A stretch of DNA of 64,000 nucleotides from Deinococcus aquaedulcis (GCF_019693445.1 NZ_JAHRBL010000016.1:1-64000); one strand, 5' to 3'; counted from the stretch's first letter, positions 18,014-27,200 are shown. Program-made: numbers and translations. Notes: generated by a model from the letters alone, not told the origin.

Positions 18014-18051
18014 CAGCAGAGGCCAGAGGAGTCTTCCCCTGGCCTCTGCTG
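18014..18051. terminator. hairpin at end of the metal operon
   Basis: CAGCAGAGGCCAG and CTGGCCTCTGCTG form a perfect 13-bp stem (18014-18026, 18039-18051) with a 12-nt loop, starting 5 nt after the copD stop. Confidence 0.75.
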
Positions 18052-18133
18052 CCGGTGCGGACTGCAGGCGACCCGTTGTGCCGACCACACTGGGGGTGGC
18101 GTGGCCGTCGTTCACCTCACCTGTACACTGAAG

Positions 18134-18184
18134 AAGCCTGACATGGGTCAGGCTTTCATGCGGCGGCGCCCATTGGGGGCGCCG
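18134..18184. terminator. tandem hairpins between convergent copD and 5'-nucleotidase genes
   Basis: First hairpin AAGCCTGAC/GTCAGGCTT at 18134-18155, ending in CTTTC; second CGGCGCCC/GGGCGCCG at 18164-18184, followed by TTTGTCC. They fit a bidirectional terminator, with the nucleotidase gene ending at 18195. Confidence 0.7.
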
Positions 18185-18194
18185 TTTGTCCTGT

Positions 18195-19757
18195 TCACTT
18201 GGGCTCGTTGAGAATCACGATACGGCCTTCTGGCTCAGCGTCCACCGCAGGCTGCCCCTGCAGGTAACGCACCAGGATGTCCACGTCCAGCGTCCCCGTG
18301 TCCAGGCGGGGCGCACCCTGAAACATCGTGAACCCGTCCCCTCCACCCGCCGTGAAGTTGTTCATGGCCACCTTGTAGGCTTGGGCGTCGACGAGCGGCT
18401 GGCCGTTCAAGGTCACGGCCGTCACGCGGCTGCCCGCTGGGCGCCCCAGGTCAAAGGTGTAACTCACGCCGCGGCTGACATGCAGGAACTGCCCCTTGTT
18501 CTCACTCCAGGTGGCCACGCCGTGTTCCAGTGCCGCCTTGATCTGGGTCCCCGTCAGGGTCAGAACCGTCAGGGTGTTGCCGAATGGCTGCACCGTGATG
18601 GCCTCGTCAAAGGTAATCGGGCCAGCGTTGATGCTGGCCCGCACGCCACCGCCATTCACGAACGCGAGTTGTGCGCCAGCATTCTGCGCGGCGGCCAGCG
18701 CGGCGTCGGCCAGCACGTTCGCCATGGTGCTCTCGCGCCGGCGCACGATCTCCCGGTTGCCGTTCAGGCCGCGCGTGGTTTGCCCGATCACCCGTTGGCG
18801 CAGGTTCGCAATCGGCACGGTCAGCGTCTCCACCATGCGCTTGGCGGTGGGGTCTTCAGCGATGTCAGCGGTGACGGGCACGGGGTTCCCCTCCCAGCTT
18901 TCGACCGCACCGCTGTCATTGAAGGTCACTTTCAGGCGCCCCAGCACTTTGCCCCACTCCCACGCCGCCACCAGCAGGGTGCGGTTGCCGTCTGGGTTGG
19001 GGATGATGGTCGGATAGGGCCCCTCACTGGCGGGAAAATCTTTAGTGGTAAAGGTGCCCAGCAGGGTATGCGAGTGCCCACCCACAATCACGTCGATGCC
19101 GGGGACGGTGCGCGCCACCTGCTGCTCCAACGTGTAACCCAGGTGGGAGACCAGAAAGATCTTGTTGACGCCCTGGGCCTGCAGTGCGCTGACACTGTTG
19201 CGCAGGCTCGCCATCAATTCGAGCATTTTCACGTTCGGGCCAGGCGAACTGATCTGCGGCAGGTCCGGCGTCACGGCGCCGATCACGCCCACCTGCTGCC
19301 CGCCGACGGTCATCACGGCATAGGGTCTAATCCGGTCTTTGAGCAGGGGCTCGGCCGTGACGTCCAGGTTCGCGGCCAGCAGCGGAAAGGTGGCCCGCTC
19401 CGCGAACTTGGCCAGCGCCTCTGGACCATCGTCGAACTCATGGTTGCCCACCGCCATGGCGTCGTAGCCCATCAGGTTCATGAACAGAACGTCGGCCAGA
19501 CCCTTGTACACGTTGTAGAACAGTGTGCCCTGGAAGGTGTCGCCGCCCGACAGGACCAGGGGGTTTGGGTCCTGTGCGCTGAACTGCTTCACCAGTGTGG
19601 CCTGCCGGGCGTAACCGCCGTACAGGTTGTCGCCGATCTTGGTGGGCTCCAGGCGCCCGTGCAGGTCGTCGGTGTGCAGCACGGTCACCGTCAGCGGCGC
19701 GGCGTAGGCGCTGCTCAGGAGGGCTGTGGTCAACAGGGCCAGTGAGAAGCGGGTCAT
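18195..19757 (-). CDS. secreted 5'-nucleotidase / 2',3'-cyclic phosphodiesterase (UshA-like)
   Basis: 520 residues. Signal peptide (FSLALLTTALLSSAYAA), then the calcineurin-like metallophosphatase domain with its metal motifs LHTDDLHGRLEP, GGDTFQGT, GNHEFDDG, SHLG and VGGHSHTLLG, then the 5'-nucleotidase C-terminal domain (FVNGGGVRASINAGPITFDEAITVQPFGN). It dephosphorylates extracellular nucleotides. Start at 19757 gives the signal peptide and lies 8 nt after TATACT (19766-19771), a leaderless layout; the frame stays open far upstream without signal. It faces the metal operon tail to tail. Confidence 0.92.
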   Translation of the reverse strand: MTRFSLALLTTALLSSAYAAPLTVTVLHTDDLHGRLEPTKIGDNLYGGYARQATLVKQFSAQDPNPLVLSGGDTFQGTLFYNVYKGLADVLFMNLMGYDAMAVGNHEFDDGPEALAKFAERATFPLLAANLDVTAEPLLKDRIRPYAVMTVGGQQVGVIGAVTPDLPQISSPGPNVKMLELMASLRNSVSALQAQGVNKIFLVSHLGYTLEQQVARTVPGIDVIVGGHSHTLLGTFTTKDFPASEGPYPTIIPNPDGNRTLLVAAWEWGKVLGRLKVTFNDSGAVESWEGNPVPVTADIAEDPTAKRMVETLTVPIANLRQRVIGQTTRGLNGNREIVRRRESTMANVLADAALAAAQNAGAQLAFVNGGGVRASINAGPITFDEAITVQPFGNTLTVLTLTGTQIKAALEHGVATWSENKGQFLHVSRGVSYTFDLGRPAGSRVTAVTLNGQPLVDAQAYKVAMNNFTAGGGDGFTMFQGAPRLDTGTLDVDILVRYLQGQPAVDAEPEGRIVILNEPK

Positions 19758-20078
19758 GGGCCACCAGTATAAGAATCTGGCGTCAGGCGCTGTGCACCGC
19801 GACCTGCTCGGCGGCCCACATGCCAATTCAAAGGGCGAACAGCGTATTGGCAGTGGCCCAGTCCAGCACTCCTGGTGGCCCTCCCGGGGTGGCTGGTCAT
19901 GATCCAGCGCGCAGGCGGAGGGCCAGTTGATGCACCTGTCGTCCGTCCAGAGACGTGGGATGGACAAGGCACATCGCGCCTTGTCGCTTGGCGCAATGGC
20001 CTGGCCCTCTGACGTCAACCGTCGCTCCTCTCGCGTAAACCACGTCCACTGCGTCGCGCTCAGTCCTATGCTGACGCT
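19758..20078. other. intergenic region with divergent promoters
   Basis: About 320 bases between two divergent genes. It holds the TATACT -10 box of the nucleotidase (19766-19771, reverse strand). The minus strand is open throughout but encodes nothing recognisable upstream of the nucleotidase signal peptide. No promoter for the rightward gene stands out. Confidence 0.45.
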
Positions 20079-21887
20079 GTGTCCCGTTTCAACCATGTCC
20101 CGCAAGTGGAGAGGTACGCGGTCTCTGCCGGGCTGCACACCAAAACATTGACGTTCATCAGACCACAGCGAGCGTGTCTCTCCATCCTCAATGAGCGGCC
20201 CCTGGACGATTTTCGTCCACTGTCGGTCAGCCTGGGTAAAAGCACAGCTGACGTGCTGATCTGGTCGGACTGGGACATCATCTTTGCCTACACCACCTAC
20301 TTCACGGGTGCCATTCAACATGACCATTTCATGCAACTGGCGGCTGATGTCGTTCAGTCAGGTCTGGCCGTCGTCTCGCATTACTCCGAAGGATTTCTCA
20401 TCTGGAAATCTCAGTCTATTCACGCTGAGCCCTTTGACATTCATCGGGAACCATTCGTCAGGCCACGCACGGTAGAGTTCACGTTTCCCGACGGACTCGG
20501 GCCCTATCAAATGCAGTGTGCCCTCCACGCCGCACAGATGAGGTTTTTCGAGCACCATTACGTGAGTCCAATGGTGGCGAAGGAGCTGCTCTATTTCAAA
20601 GCGTTCTTGGAGCCTTGTGAGCTCAAGACGGAGGGCAAGCACATCAGGCTTTACCCGTCCCTGACCGTTCACCAGAACGGGGTCTTCCAGATGCATTTCC
20701 GCCTGATGTCAAATGGAAATCTGATCTCGACTCGGGAATTGATCGACGACTTCCTGAATTCGTCCATGGCAGTGGCCACGGATATCCTCGTGCCTCCAGC
20801 CCTCATGAAGTTAGATGGGCGGAAGCTGATCTTCGAAGATGATTATTACGAGAGCAGGCGCTCAGCGCTGCGCCAGTGGCGAAGGCTTGAAAACCTGATT
20901 GCCCGCTCGGTCAACCGAGTTGAGGGTGGCCCCGATTCATTCGACCACGATTTGATTTCGCTTGATCCAGAAGGCAAGGGGGAGGGGGCGCCAATGTCAT
21001 TGACGACCGTCACCACCATGCTCAGCAATGCGCTGACGACCCTCCTCAATCAGCCCAGGATGGGGTGGCGCTATCGGCTTCTTGGGCCAAAAAAAGCGCG
21101 CTACGAACAGGGTGAATTTTGGCGCGGCACCCCGAACGTGTACCTGCTCTCCGTGCGCAATCATCCGCTGACCGCCTCGGACATTCACAGCAGATACGCC
21201 GCAGAACTGGGGCACATCATGAGCCGCTCCAAGGACATTCCTGGCCCTCACGCTCAAAAACATCTGGGTGAATCCTTGCGATCAGCGGAGGATTATCTGA
21301 GCTATACCGGTCAGGCCCTCAACCTGTTCGTGTACTCCCGCTCAGGACGTGATGGATATGAAGGAGATGACCCGAACGCCAACGAACTGATTTATGCGCT
21401 TCAATCACATGTGGATTTGGTGGATTTCATCAATGGCAGTCTGTGGCAATGTGAGGAGCGCGCTCTCCTTCACGCCCACACTGTTGAGGAGCTGATCACC
21501 AACCGGAAGCGCCAGACGTTATATGACTACGCCAGTCGACGTCCTTTTCACTTCGGTGAGCTCAATGATTGGTTCACTGAGGTACAGAAGGCGCACAACA
21601 TCGAAGCAACAAGAGCGGCCATCGCATTCAATACGACTCTGAATCTTGAAAAATTCAAAGAACGTCGAAATTTCAAGAGACAGCAGTTCCAATGGCTGAT
21701 GGCCGCCCTGCTGGGCGTCATTGCGGCGGGGACATCCGGCGGCAAACTGGTGAGCCTGTTCTGGGAAGGCGCGGGAGGCCTGCCTCAATCGGAACTCCGG
21801 TATGCCCTCGTGGCCATGACGGTTGTTGCCATGGTGTTCCTTGCTGCGTACAAGGGATTTGTGGAGCCAATCGGGGCAGAGACCTGA
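20079..21887 (+). CDS. unknown 602-residue protein with two C-terminal membrane helices
   Basis: Not recognised. GTG at 20079 is the only plausible early start. The first 530 residues are soluble and mixed alpha/beta. A charged segment (LEKFKERRNFKRQQ) leads into two membrane helices (QWLMAALLGVIAAGTSGGKLVSLF and ALVAMTVVAMVFLAAYKGFV). This topology, large cytoplasmic sensor then a helical hairpin, occurs in some anti-phage effectors, but no domain supports that. Base composition is less GC-rich in codon third positions than in neighbours, hinting at transfer. It stands alone and is followed by strong hairpins. Confidence 0.8.
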   Translation: MSRFNHVPQVERYAVSAGLHTKTLTFIRPQRACLSILNERPLDDFRPLSVSLGKSTADVLIWSDWDIIFAYTTYFTGAIQHDHFMQLAADVVQSGLAVVSHYSEGFLIWKSQSIHAEPFDIHREPFVRPRTVEFTFPDGLGPYQMQCALHAAQMRFFEHHYVSPMVAKELLYFKAFLEPCELKTEGKHIRLYPSLTVHQNGVFQMHFRLMSNGNLISTRELIDDFLNSSMAVATDILVPPALMKLDGRKLIFEDDYYESRRSALRQWRRLENLIARSVNRVEGGPDSFDHDLISLDPEGKGEGAPMSLTTVTTMLSNALTTLLNQPRMGWRYRLLGPKKARYEQGEFWRGTPNVYLLSVRNHPLTASDIHSRYAAELGHIMSRSKDIPGPHAQKHLGESLRSAEDYLSYTGQALNLFVYSRSGRDGYEGDDPNANELIYALQSHVDLVDFINGSLWQCEERALLHAHTVEELITNRKRQTLYDYASRRPFHFGELNDWFTEVQKAHNIEATRAAIAFNTTLNLEKFKERRNFKRQQFQWLMAALLGVIAAGTSGGKLVSLFWEGAGGLPQSELRYALVAMTVVAMVFLAAYKGFVEPIGAET

Positions 21888-21911
21888 GCCGGATTCCGGA
21901 TCATCCGTTCC

Positions 21912-21931
21912 GGCACCGAAGTTTCGGTGCC
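21912..21931 (+). terminator. hairpin after the 602-aa protein
   Basis: GGCACCGAA and TTCGGTGCC pair around GT, about 24 nt after the stop, followed by TTC. Confidence 0.65.
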
Positions 21932-21973
21932 TTCACGCCGCTCCGTCCCCGTTTTTCCTTCTGTCTTCGGTGG

Positions 21974-22105
21974 GGTACACCCGTTCTTCCATCACGGGTG
22001 TACCCGAATCCTGATGAGCCGTGCAGGGTGGATGGGCGGCGGCGGAACTGGTGAACGTCCTTGCCCCCGCCCCTGGCCTGCGCCGGGTTGTCGTCCTCAG
22101 GTGAC
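21974..22105. terminator. 12-bp hairpin (21974-22005 region) and short non-coding spacer
   Basis: GGTACACCCGT and ACGGGTGTACC form a long perfect stem around TTCTTCCATC at about 21974-22004. It lies between two convergent genes and can stop transcription from either side. The rest of the spacer, up to the hypothetical gene end at 22121, holds nothing visible. Confidence 0.55.
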
Positions 22106-22120
22106 CTTCAGAGCGCCGGT

Positions 22121-23346
22121 TTACTCGTGGGGGGGCGGTTGATCCGGGTCGCAGTAATCAATGGCCGCGCTTTGAAACGTGCCAGTCACAATTTCCCGTT
22201 TGAAGGGGTAGCCAACCCGCACGCCTTCCGCCGCACATTCGAGGGTGAAGCGCTCCCCCGGCGCCACCGACGTGTCGCCCAGCCGCAGTGGCCGCTTGGC
22301 CTCGTAAATGGCGCAGTAGGGTGTGCAGAAGTAAAAGCCGACGGGCGTGCCACTGCTGGTCCGGGCGATGGCGGCGCCACCCGTCTCCACGGCGCGCCGG
22401 ATGTCATCCCACAGGGCCACACTTGCGGCTGGATCGGGGTCCAGGGCCCACATCTCGGCAATCACGCGCGCTGCATCCGGGTTGCGTTTCAGGGACGCGG
22501 TGGACGCTGGATCGGTCATGGCCCAGGGGTCAAACCCCTTCTCGCCGGGCAGCGGCGTGCGCAGGAAGGGCCCACCTCCCCGTGGGCGCTTGGGCGCGCC
22601 TGTGCCCGGCGGGCGCTCATTCATCAGGGCCGGGTAGCTGATCAGTTGGCCGGCCCGGTACAGGGCTTCAATGGCGGCTTTGGCCTGGGTTTCAATCTGC
22701 TCATGCAGTTCGGCGGAGGCGTTCGGCCGGTACATGCCCGCGGCGTACTGGGCTTTGGACATGGCTTCGGCAAACTGACCTCGAAGCTTGGCGAGTCTGG
22801 CCTGATCGCTGGGGGGCGTGGCCTCCTCCAGGCCGTGCATCGCCGCTTCGGCATGCAGGCGCATGGCCTCCAGCGCCGCCATCATGGCCTCCAGGTGGGG
22901 CCGGGGACAGGGCTCCACGGGCGACCAGGCCGGCAGGGCAGCGGGCAGGGTGCCCTGGGGCAGTCAAAGTCGGGATCATGGGTCGCCTGGCTGGCGTGAC
23001 CCAGCCAGCGCTGCACCTGCTGGTAATAGGCCTCCACCTGATCAAATGTTACGGGCGGCACGAAGCCCACGGTGCCTGGATCGGCCGTTTCATCGGCCGC
23101 CAGCATCTTGTCCCCCAGGGTTTGCAGGGCGAAAGCGTTCCAGGCGCAGGCCAGTTCCAGCCCCACATGGCGCTTGAGGGCAAAGGGACTGACGCCGCCC
23201 ACCAGCAGGTCGAAGCGGCGGCGTTCCGCCGCGTCCAGCAGGGGATGCACCGCCGCACCCGCCTGCCGGTAGGCGTAGAGGGTCTGCGCGTCGCGCTCGC
23301 CACGGGTAAAGGCGCGCATCCGCGCCCAGATGCCTGGAGTCTCCAT
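22121..23346 (-). pseudogene. hypothetical protein split by a one-base frameshift at 22957-22960
   Basis: Two overlapping frames read as one protein. The first (start 23346, METPGIWARM) reaches ...HDPDFDCP and then turns into Pro/Arg-rich nonsense; one extra C in the CCCC run (+ strand gggg 22957-22960) lets it continue as QGTLPAALPAWSPVEPCPRPHLE into the second frame, which ends at 22121. The joined product would be about 400 residues: helical N-terminus, then GFYFCTPYCAIYE and a final beta-rich part. No family is recognised. It could be a sequencing error, a real mutation or phase variation. Confidence 0.65.
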
Positions 23347-23635
23347 AACACCTACTGTACGGGGGGCGAGACGGACGCGCGGCAGAAGTTGAAGGCACAC
23401 CGTGCAGGACCAGGTTTCAGCAACGGCCTTCAGGGCCATTCGCAGCCTGTTTTGCGTCGGTCCCAGACAGACGCCAGGTCGGCCGATGCCTCCTTCCTGC
23501 AAAAAGGGGCAGTGGTTTTCCGATACATTGCCCTGCGCCACGGACGTGACCTCCGGTGCTCAGCCGGCGCCTGCCACCTGCCTGGCGATCAAGCGTAGGC
23601 GGGGAGAACCTCTTGAGTAGACTGGACCACCTTCC

Positions 23636-24298
23636 ATGACGGCAGATGACCTTTCCCCCAATGCCTCATCACATGGGCTGTCGGCCGAGCTGCTCAACGT
23701 CACGCACGCGCTTCGTGTACGCTTTCCCAGACGGCCAGCCGAGATTCGACAACCCACCGAGAATCTGCAAGAAGCCTATGCCCAGGCGCAGGACCTGAGC
23801 AACGAATTCCTCTCTCAACTCACGCTCTTCGGCACCCTCTCTGGCGCGCGGGCCACCCCCCGGCCGAACGGCATCAAAAGCTGGGCCCGCACGGAAGAGA
23901 AAGGTAATCTGTTCGGTCTGGTGCCACTCGACATCCTGGGGGGCAAATACGTGTTTGGGCAACTCGCCCCCCTATACGCGGCGGCGGCGCGCGTGCATGA
24001 GGGCTTTGACGTGCTGGCCTTTCAAGACCGGTTCCTCAAGCCTCAGGCCAGTGGCTACCGCGACCTGCAGTTTGTGGTCTCTGTGCAGGGGCACGCGGCG
24101 GAAATTAAGTTCTGTCACGCGGCATTTGATGAGCTGGACGCCTATGAGCACCGCCTGTACGAAATGCGGCGGGTCCTCGAACGCAAGGCAGAACTGTCCG
24201 CCATTGAGCGGATTGTCTTGGATACACTCATTGATGCGAGTACACTGATGTACCAGCAGGTCTGGGCCAGCGTCAGTGCAGAAGGAGGCGGTGAGTAG
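23636..24298 (+). CDS. RelA/SpoT-synthetase-like protein (distant)
   Basis: 220 residues. Residues roughly 140-190 read SGYRDLQFVVSVQGHAAEIKF...YEHRLYEMRR, which recalls the RelA/SpoT synthetase motifs GYRSLH, EIQIRT and the following LYE helix; the upstream RFKD block appears only as FQDRFLKP. This suggests a small nucleotide pyrophosphokinase-like fold, as in toxSAS toxins, but similarity is weak and the start domain is unknown. It ends with TAG directly abutting the ATG of a 72-aa gene. Start ATG 23636, with TAGACT 12 nt upstream. Function is inferred, not shown. Confidence 0.6.
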   Translation: MTADDLSPNASSHGLSAELLNVTHALRVRFPRRPAEIRQPTENLQEAYAQAQDLSNEFLSQLTLFGTLSGARATPRPNGIKSWARTEEKGNLFGLVPLDILGGKYVFGQLAPLYAAAARVHEGFDVLAFQDRFLKPQASGYRDLQFVVSVQGHAAEIKFCHAAFDELDAYEHRLYEMRRVLERKAELSAIERIVLDTLIDASTLMYQQVWASVSAEGGGE

Positions 24299-24517
24299 AT
24301 GACCAAGTTTTATCTGGTGGGCACCGTGCCCGTCAAAATCGAGAAGCGTCCCGACGGTGCGACGGTGGTTCAGGCCTTTAATGTCCAGCTGGGCCGCCTG
24401 GAGAACAACTCCCGCTACTACACCATGATCCGCCGCGATGACACCGGACTGGTGCGGGTGATCACAGAAGCGGAGTTTGACGCCCAGGTGGCGGCCCTGC
24501 GGCTCAAAGCGTCCTGA
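24299..24517 (+). CDS. small protein paired with the RelA/SpoT-like gene
   Basis: 72 residues, beta-rich (FYLVGTVPVKIEKRPDGATVVQAFNVQLGRLE) with a C-terminal helix (TEAEFDAQVAALRLK). Its ATG follows the previous stop with no gap and GAAGGAGG lies upstream, so the two are co-translated. No family recognised. If the neighbour is a toxSAS-type toxin this would be the natural antitoxin candidate. A terminator follows at 24531. Confidence 0.65.
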   Translation: MTKFYLVGTVPVKIEKRPDGATVVQAFNVQLGRLENNSRYYTMIRRDDTGLVRVITEAEFDAQVAALRLKAS

Positions 24518-24530
24518 TCAGCGAACCTTG

Positions 24531-24559
24531 CGCGGGGGTGGCCTCAGGCCACCCCCGCG
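24531..24559. terminator. bidirectional hairpin terminator
   Basis: CGCGGGGGTGGCC and GGCCACCCCCGCG form a perfect 13-bp stem with a three-base loop, then TTTA. It lies between convergent genes (24517 stop and the TPR gene end at 24561). Confidence 0.85.
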
Positions 24560-24560
24560 T

Positions 24561-26099
24561 TTACGCCTCACTGAAGGCCAGCACGTCGGCCATGGCGCGC
24601 TGAGCGGTCAGCACCAGCCCAGGCTCCGCAATCTTTTCTGCCATGAGGCGCGCCCGCATCAGCCGTTCCGGGGCAGATGGATCCTGAATGCGGGCCAGTT
24701 CCCGGCTGTAGTACAGCGTGGCGAGCGTTTCGTATTCCCACAGCGACCGGGCACGCGCCGCCGCGATGGCCTGTTCATAGCGCGCGCGCCCCAGTTCTTC
24801 GTTGCCACGGCGAAATGCGATCAGGCCCTGGGTGGCGCTGAGCGTGAGGCCCAGTTCCGTGTCAGGGGGCAGCGGCTGGGTCCGCGCGAGGTACTGCTGG
24901 GCCAGGTCGAGCTGCCCGGCTTCAGCGAGGTAGAAGGCCATGTTGTTCAGCAGCAGGTCCTCGTCCGGAGAGGCGGCCAGCGCCATGCGCGTGAGGTCAA
25001 TGGCCCGGCTGGGGGTGGGATCAAGCAGGTGCGAGAGATACCCCGCCAGGATCGCGGGTTCTGCGGAAAACGGTTCATCCTGGAACCATGCGAGGTAAGC
25101 GGCGCGCGCCGCCTGAAACTGCTGGGCTTCATAGCTGGCCCATCCGGCCGCCTCAAAGTTGCGCGGCACGTCGGGCCACTGGCGCTCATCCAGGTCCAGA
25201 CGCACTTGAGGGGCCGCCCACTGCACCTGCGCCAGGGCGTTCTCGGTGGGTTGCTCCAGCGCTTGTTGGAGCCGCCGCCGCACGGTTTTGGGTTTGGCGT
25301 CCTGGAGTTCCAGGGTGCCGAGGGCCGCGGCCAGCTCACTGATGTGGTGGGGCCGAAATTCCCGGCGGTCCAGCACTTCGCGCGCCCGTTTGATGCTTCG
25401 GGGCACCAGGCCCGCCACCATGGCAGCGCTGATCTCGGCGGCCATCAGCCAGGGGTCGTGGGGGGTACGAGGTTGACGCCGGAGCAGATCAACCGCTTCG
25501 TCTGGCGCCTGAACGTGCACGTAAAACCGCACGGCCGCCCGGAGCACCAGCCGGTGGTGCGGCGCCAGGCCCACGGCGACCCGCAGGTGCCGCTCGGCCT
25601 TGCGGGTCGCGCCCAGGGCGGCGTACATGCGGGCCAGGTCCACGTGGGCCAGTGGGTCGCGGCCAAACGCGTTCAGGTTCGCGCGCAGCCGGCGCACTTC
25701 ACTGTGCATGTCGTCTGGAGCCAGTTCATCCAGGTTGGCTGTGGGGAGGGAACGCAACCCGGCCAACGGCTGGCCCAGGATGTGCCGGGCGGCCTGCAAG
25801 ACCCGCGCTGTGGTGTCGTGAGGGTGGCGCAGCAAAAAGGCGGCGGCGGCCTGCGCGCCCTCAATCTGGCGCAGGAGGGTGGCCGCGCCGGTGAGTTCAG
25901 CGGCCCGCCCCACGGAAGGGTGTAGGGCAAATGCCGTCTGTAACTCCAACAGGCGGACGCTGGCCTGCGCCCGGACACGCTGCGCTTCCTTGGGCGGCGC
26001 AGCGTTCAGGCTGTTGGCTTCGCCCAGCTGGACGGCGGTGGCGGTCTCCCGCCAGCGCGGAAGGACGCGCCGGTCTTCCTGCCGCGGCAACTGGGTCAC
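24561..26099 (-). CDS. TPR-rich protein partner of the upstream kinase
   Basis: 512 residues, almost wholly helical with repeated TPR-like pairs, for example DPLAHVDLARMYAALGATRKAERHLRVAVGLAP, FEAAGWASYEAQQFQAARAAYLAWF and LGLTLSATQGLIAFRRGNEELGRARYEQAIA. No enzymatic motif or signal peptide. TPR proteins hold partners together. Its ATG overlaps the stop of the Ser/Thr kinase by four bases, so the pair is co-translated and the TPR protein is a likely substrate or scaffold of that kinase. Confidence 0.82.
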   Translation of the reverse strand: MTQLPRQEDRRVLPRWRETATAVQLGEANSLNAAPPKEAQRVRAQASVRLLELQTAFALHPSVGRAAELTGAATLLRQIEGAQAAAAFLLRHPHDTTARVLQAARHILGQPLAGLRSLPTANLDELAPDDMHSEVRRLRANLNAFGRDPLAHVDLARMYAALGATRKAERHLRVAVGLAPHHRLVLRAAVRFYVHVQAPDEAVDLLRRQPRTPHDPWLMAAEISAAMVAGLVPRSIKRAREVLDRREFRPHHISELAAALGTLELQDAKPKTVRRRLQQALEQPTENALAQVQWAAPQVRLDLDERQWPDVPRNFEAAGWASYEAQQFQAARAAYLAWFQDEPFSAEPAILAGYLSHLLDPTPSRAIDLTRMALAASPDEDLLLNNMAFYLAEAGQLDLAQQYLARTQPLPPDTELGLTLSATQGLIAFRRGNEELGRARYEQAIAAARARSLWEYETLATLYYSRELARIQDPSAPERLMRARLMAEKIAEPGLVLTAQRAMADVLAFSEA

Positions 26100-27178
26100 C
26101 GCGCACGCCGCTGGGCCAGCAGGGCCCGCTGCCGCAGCCGGTCAAACAGACTCACGTACCGCTGCACGCCCGTGGGGTCAAGGGTGCCGACGTTGCTCGG
26201 GTGCCCGCGCCGGGCAGGCTCTGGAAAGCAGAGTTCCCGGATACAGCGGGCCAGGTCGGGAGTCAGCTCCGGCCCGACCCGGGCCAGCAGATCACGCTCG
26301 ACCGCCTGCATCGCCCGGCCAAAGGCGCTCAGCAGGTGCGGCACCAGATCCGCAAAGCTGCCTTCCCACTCCCCGCAGAAGATGATGGGCTGAAGGGGCT
26401 CGTCCAGCTCAGCGTACAAATACGTATTGAAGTGCTGATGGGTAAACAGGAAGGTGACCAGCCCGCCCAGCATGTAGAGGTCAGCCCATTTGCGCTCCCG
26501 CCAGACTTCGGTGGACGGCGCGAAATACAGCACTTCGGGCGGGGCGTACTCCATGGTGCCGGAGAACAGATGCTCGTGGTGGGGGGAGGTGCCGCGGGCG
26601 TCCACGGCCCGGCCCAGGTCGCCAATCTTCCAGCCGTCCCCGGGAAACACCAGGACGTTGGCGGGTTTCAGGTCATTGTGGGCGTACCGGGCCCCGTGCA
26701 ACTGCTGCAGCCCCACCGTGACGTGGTGAACGCAGTGCAGCAGCCAGACCGAATCGATGGTCGTCATGGCCAAGTGGTCGCGGATGTCCCCGGCCGCGCG
26801 GTCAAACACGATGTAGGGCACCGGGACGATGCTGCCAGGCAGCCGCTCCTCGCCGTGATCCATCGCCCGCACGACGCGGTGCATGCGCAGGTCCCGGCAA
26901 ATGTCGAGCAGTTTGACTTCGAAATTGAACTGCGCGGACACGAGTTGCAGCTCGAGCATGACGTTGGGGGCCTGGTAGACGTCAGACAGGTCAATGGCTT
27001 TCAGGAACCCTTCGCGCCCGTCGCGGTGCCGCACGAAGTAGCCGACCGAATGCTGCCCTTCATGAACGGGCGCCGCGGTGCCCAGGGGCGTCAGCACGTC
27101 CCAGCCGCTGGCCAGGGTCAGGCCGGCCAGGAAGTGGGCGGGGTGGGTGTGTGGCGCGCGTGGCGGGGGGTGGGCCAT
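26096..27178 (-). CDS. Ser/Thr protein kinase (Hanks type, soluble)
   Basis: About 360 residues. A Gly-rich-like start (PLGTAAPVHEGQHSVGYFV), an ATP lysine in GFLKAIDLSD, the catalytic loop HNDLKPANVLVF (HxDxKxxN, His-Asn-Asp variant of HRD) and DLGRA in place of DFG. The activation segment reaches MEYAPPEVL (APE). No membrane helix or PASTA domain, unlike most bacterial PknB kinases. The start is uncertain: 27178 is used, and 27220 or 27250 are possible. A GGTACCGGTACC palindrome at 27189-27200 sits just upstream of 27178. Confidence 0.83.
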   Translation of the reverse strand: MAHPPPRAPHTHPAHFLAGLTLASGWDVLTPLGTAAPVHEGQHSVGYFVRHRDGREGFLKAIDLSDVYQAPNVMLELQLVSAQFNFEVKLLDICRDLRMHRVVRAMDHGEERLPGSIVPVPYIVFDRAAGDIRDHLAMTTIDSVWLLHCVHHVTVGLQQLHGARYAHNDLKPANVLVFPGDGWKIGDLGRAVDARGTSPHHEHLFSGTMEYAPPEVLYFAPSTEVWRERKWADLYMLGGLVTFLFTHQHFNTYLYAELDEPLQPIIFCGEWEGSFADLVPHLLSAFGRAMQAVERDLLARVGPELTPDLARCIRELCFPEPARRGHPSNVGTLDPTGVQRYVSLFDRLRQRALLAQRRAR

Positions 27179-27188
27179 AAGGGTGAGA

Positions 27189-27200
27189 GGTACCGGTACC
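27189..27200. promoter_or_regulatory. palindrome upstream of the kinase gene
   Basis: GGTACCGGTACC is a perfect 12-bp palindrome 11 nt before the MAHPPP start codon. It could be an operator if that start is right; if translation begins at 27220 it lies inside the gene. Confidence 0.35.

Noticed and set aside
18195..20336. Nucleotidase start far upstream (713 residues)
   Set aside because: The extra N-terminus is random-like, and a clean signal peptide begins at 19757.
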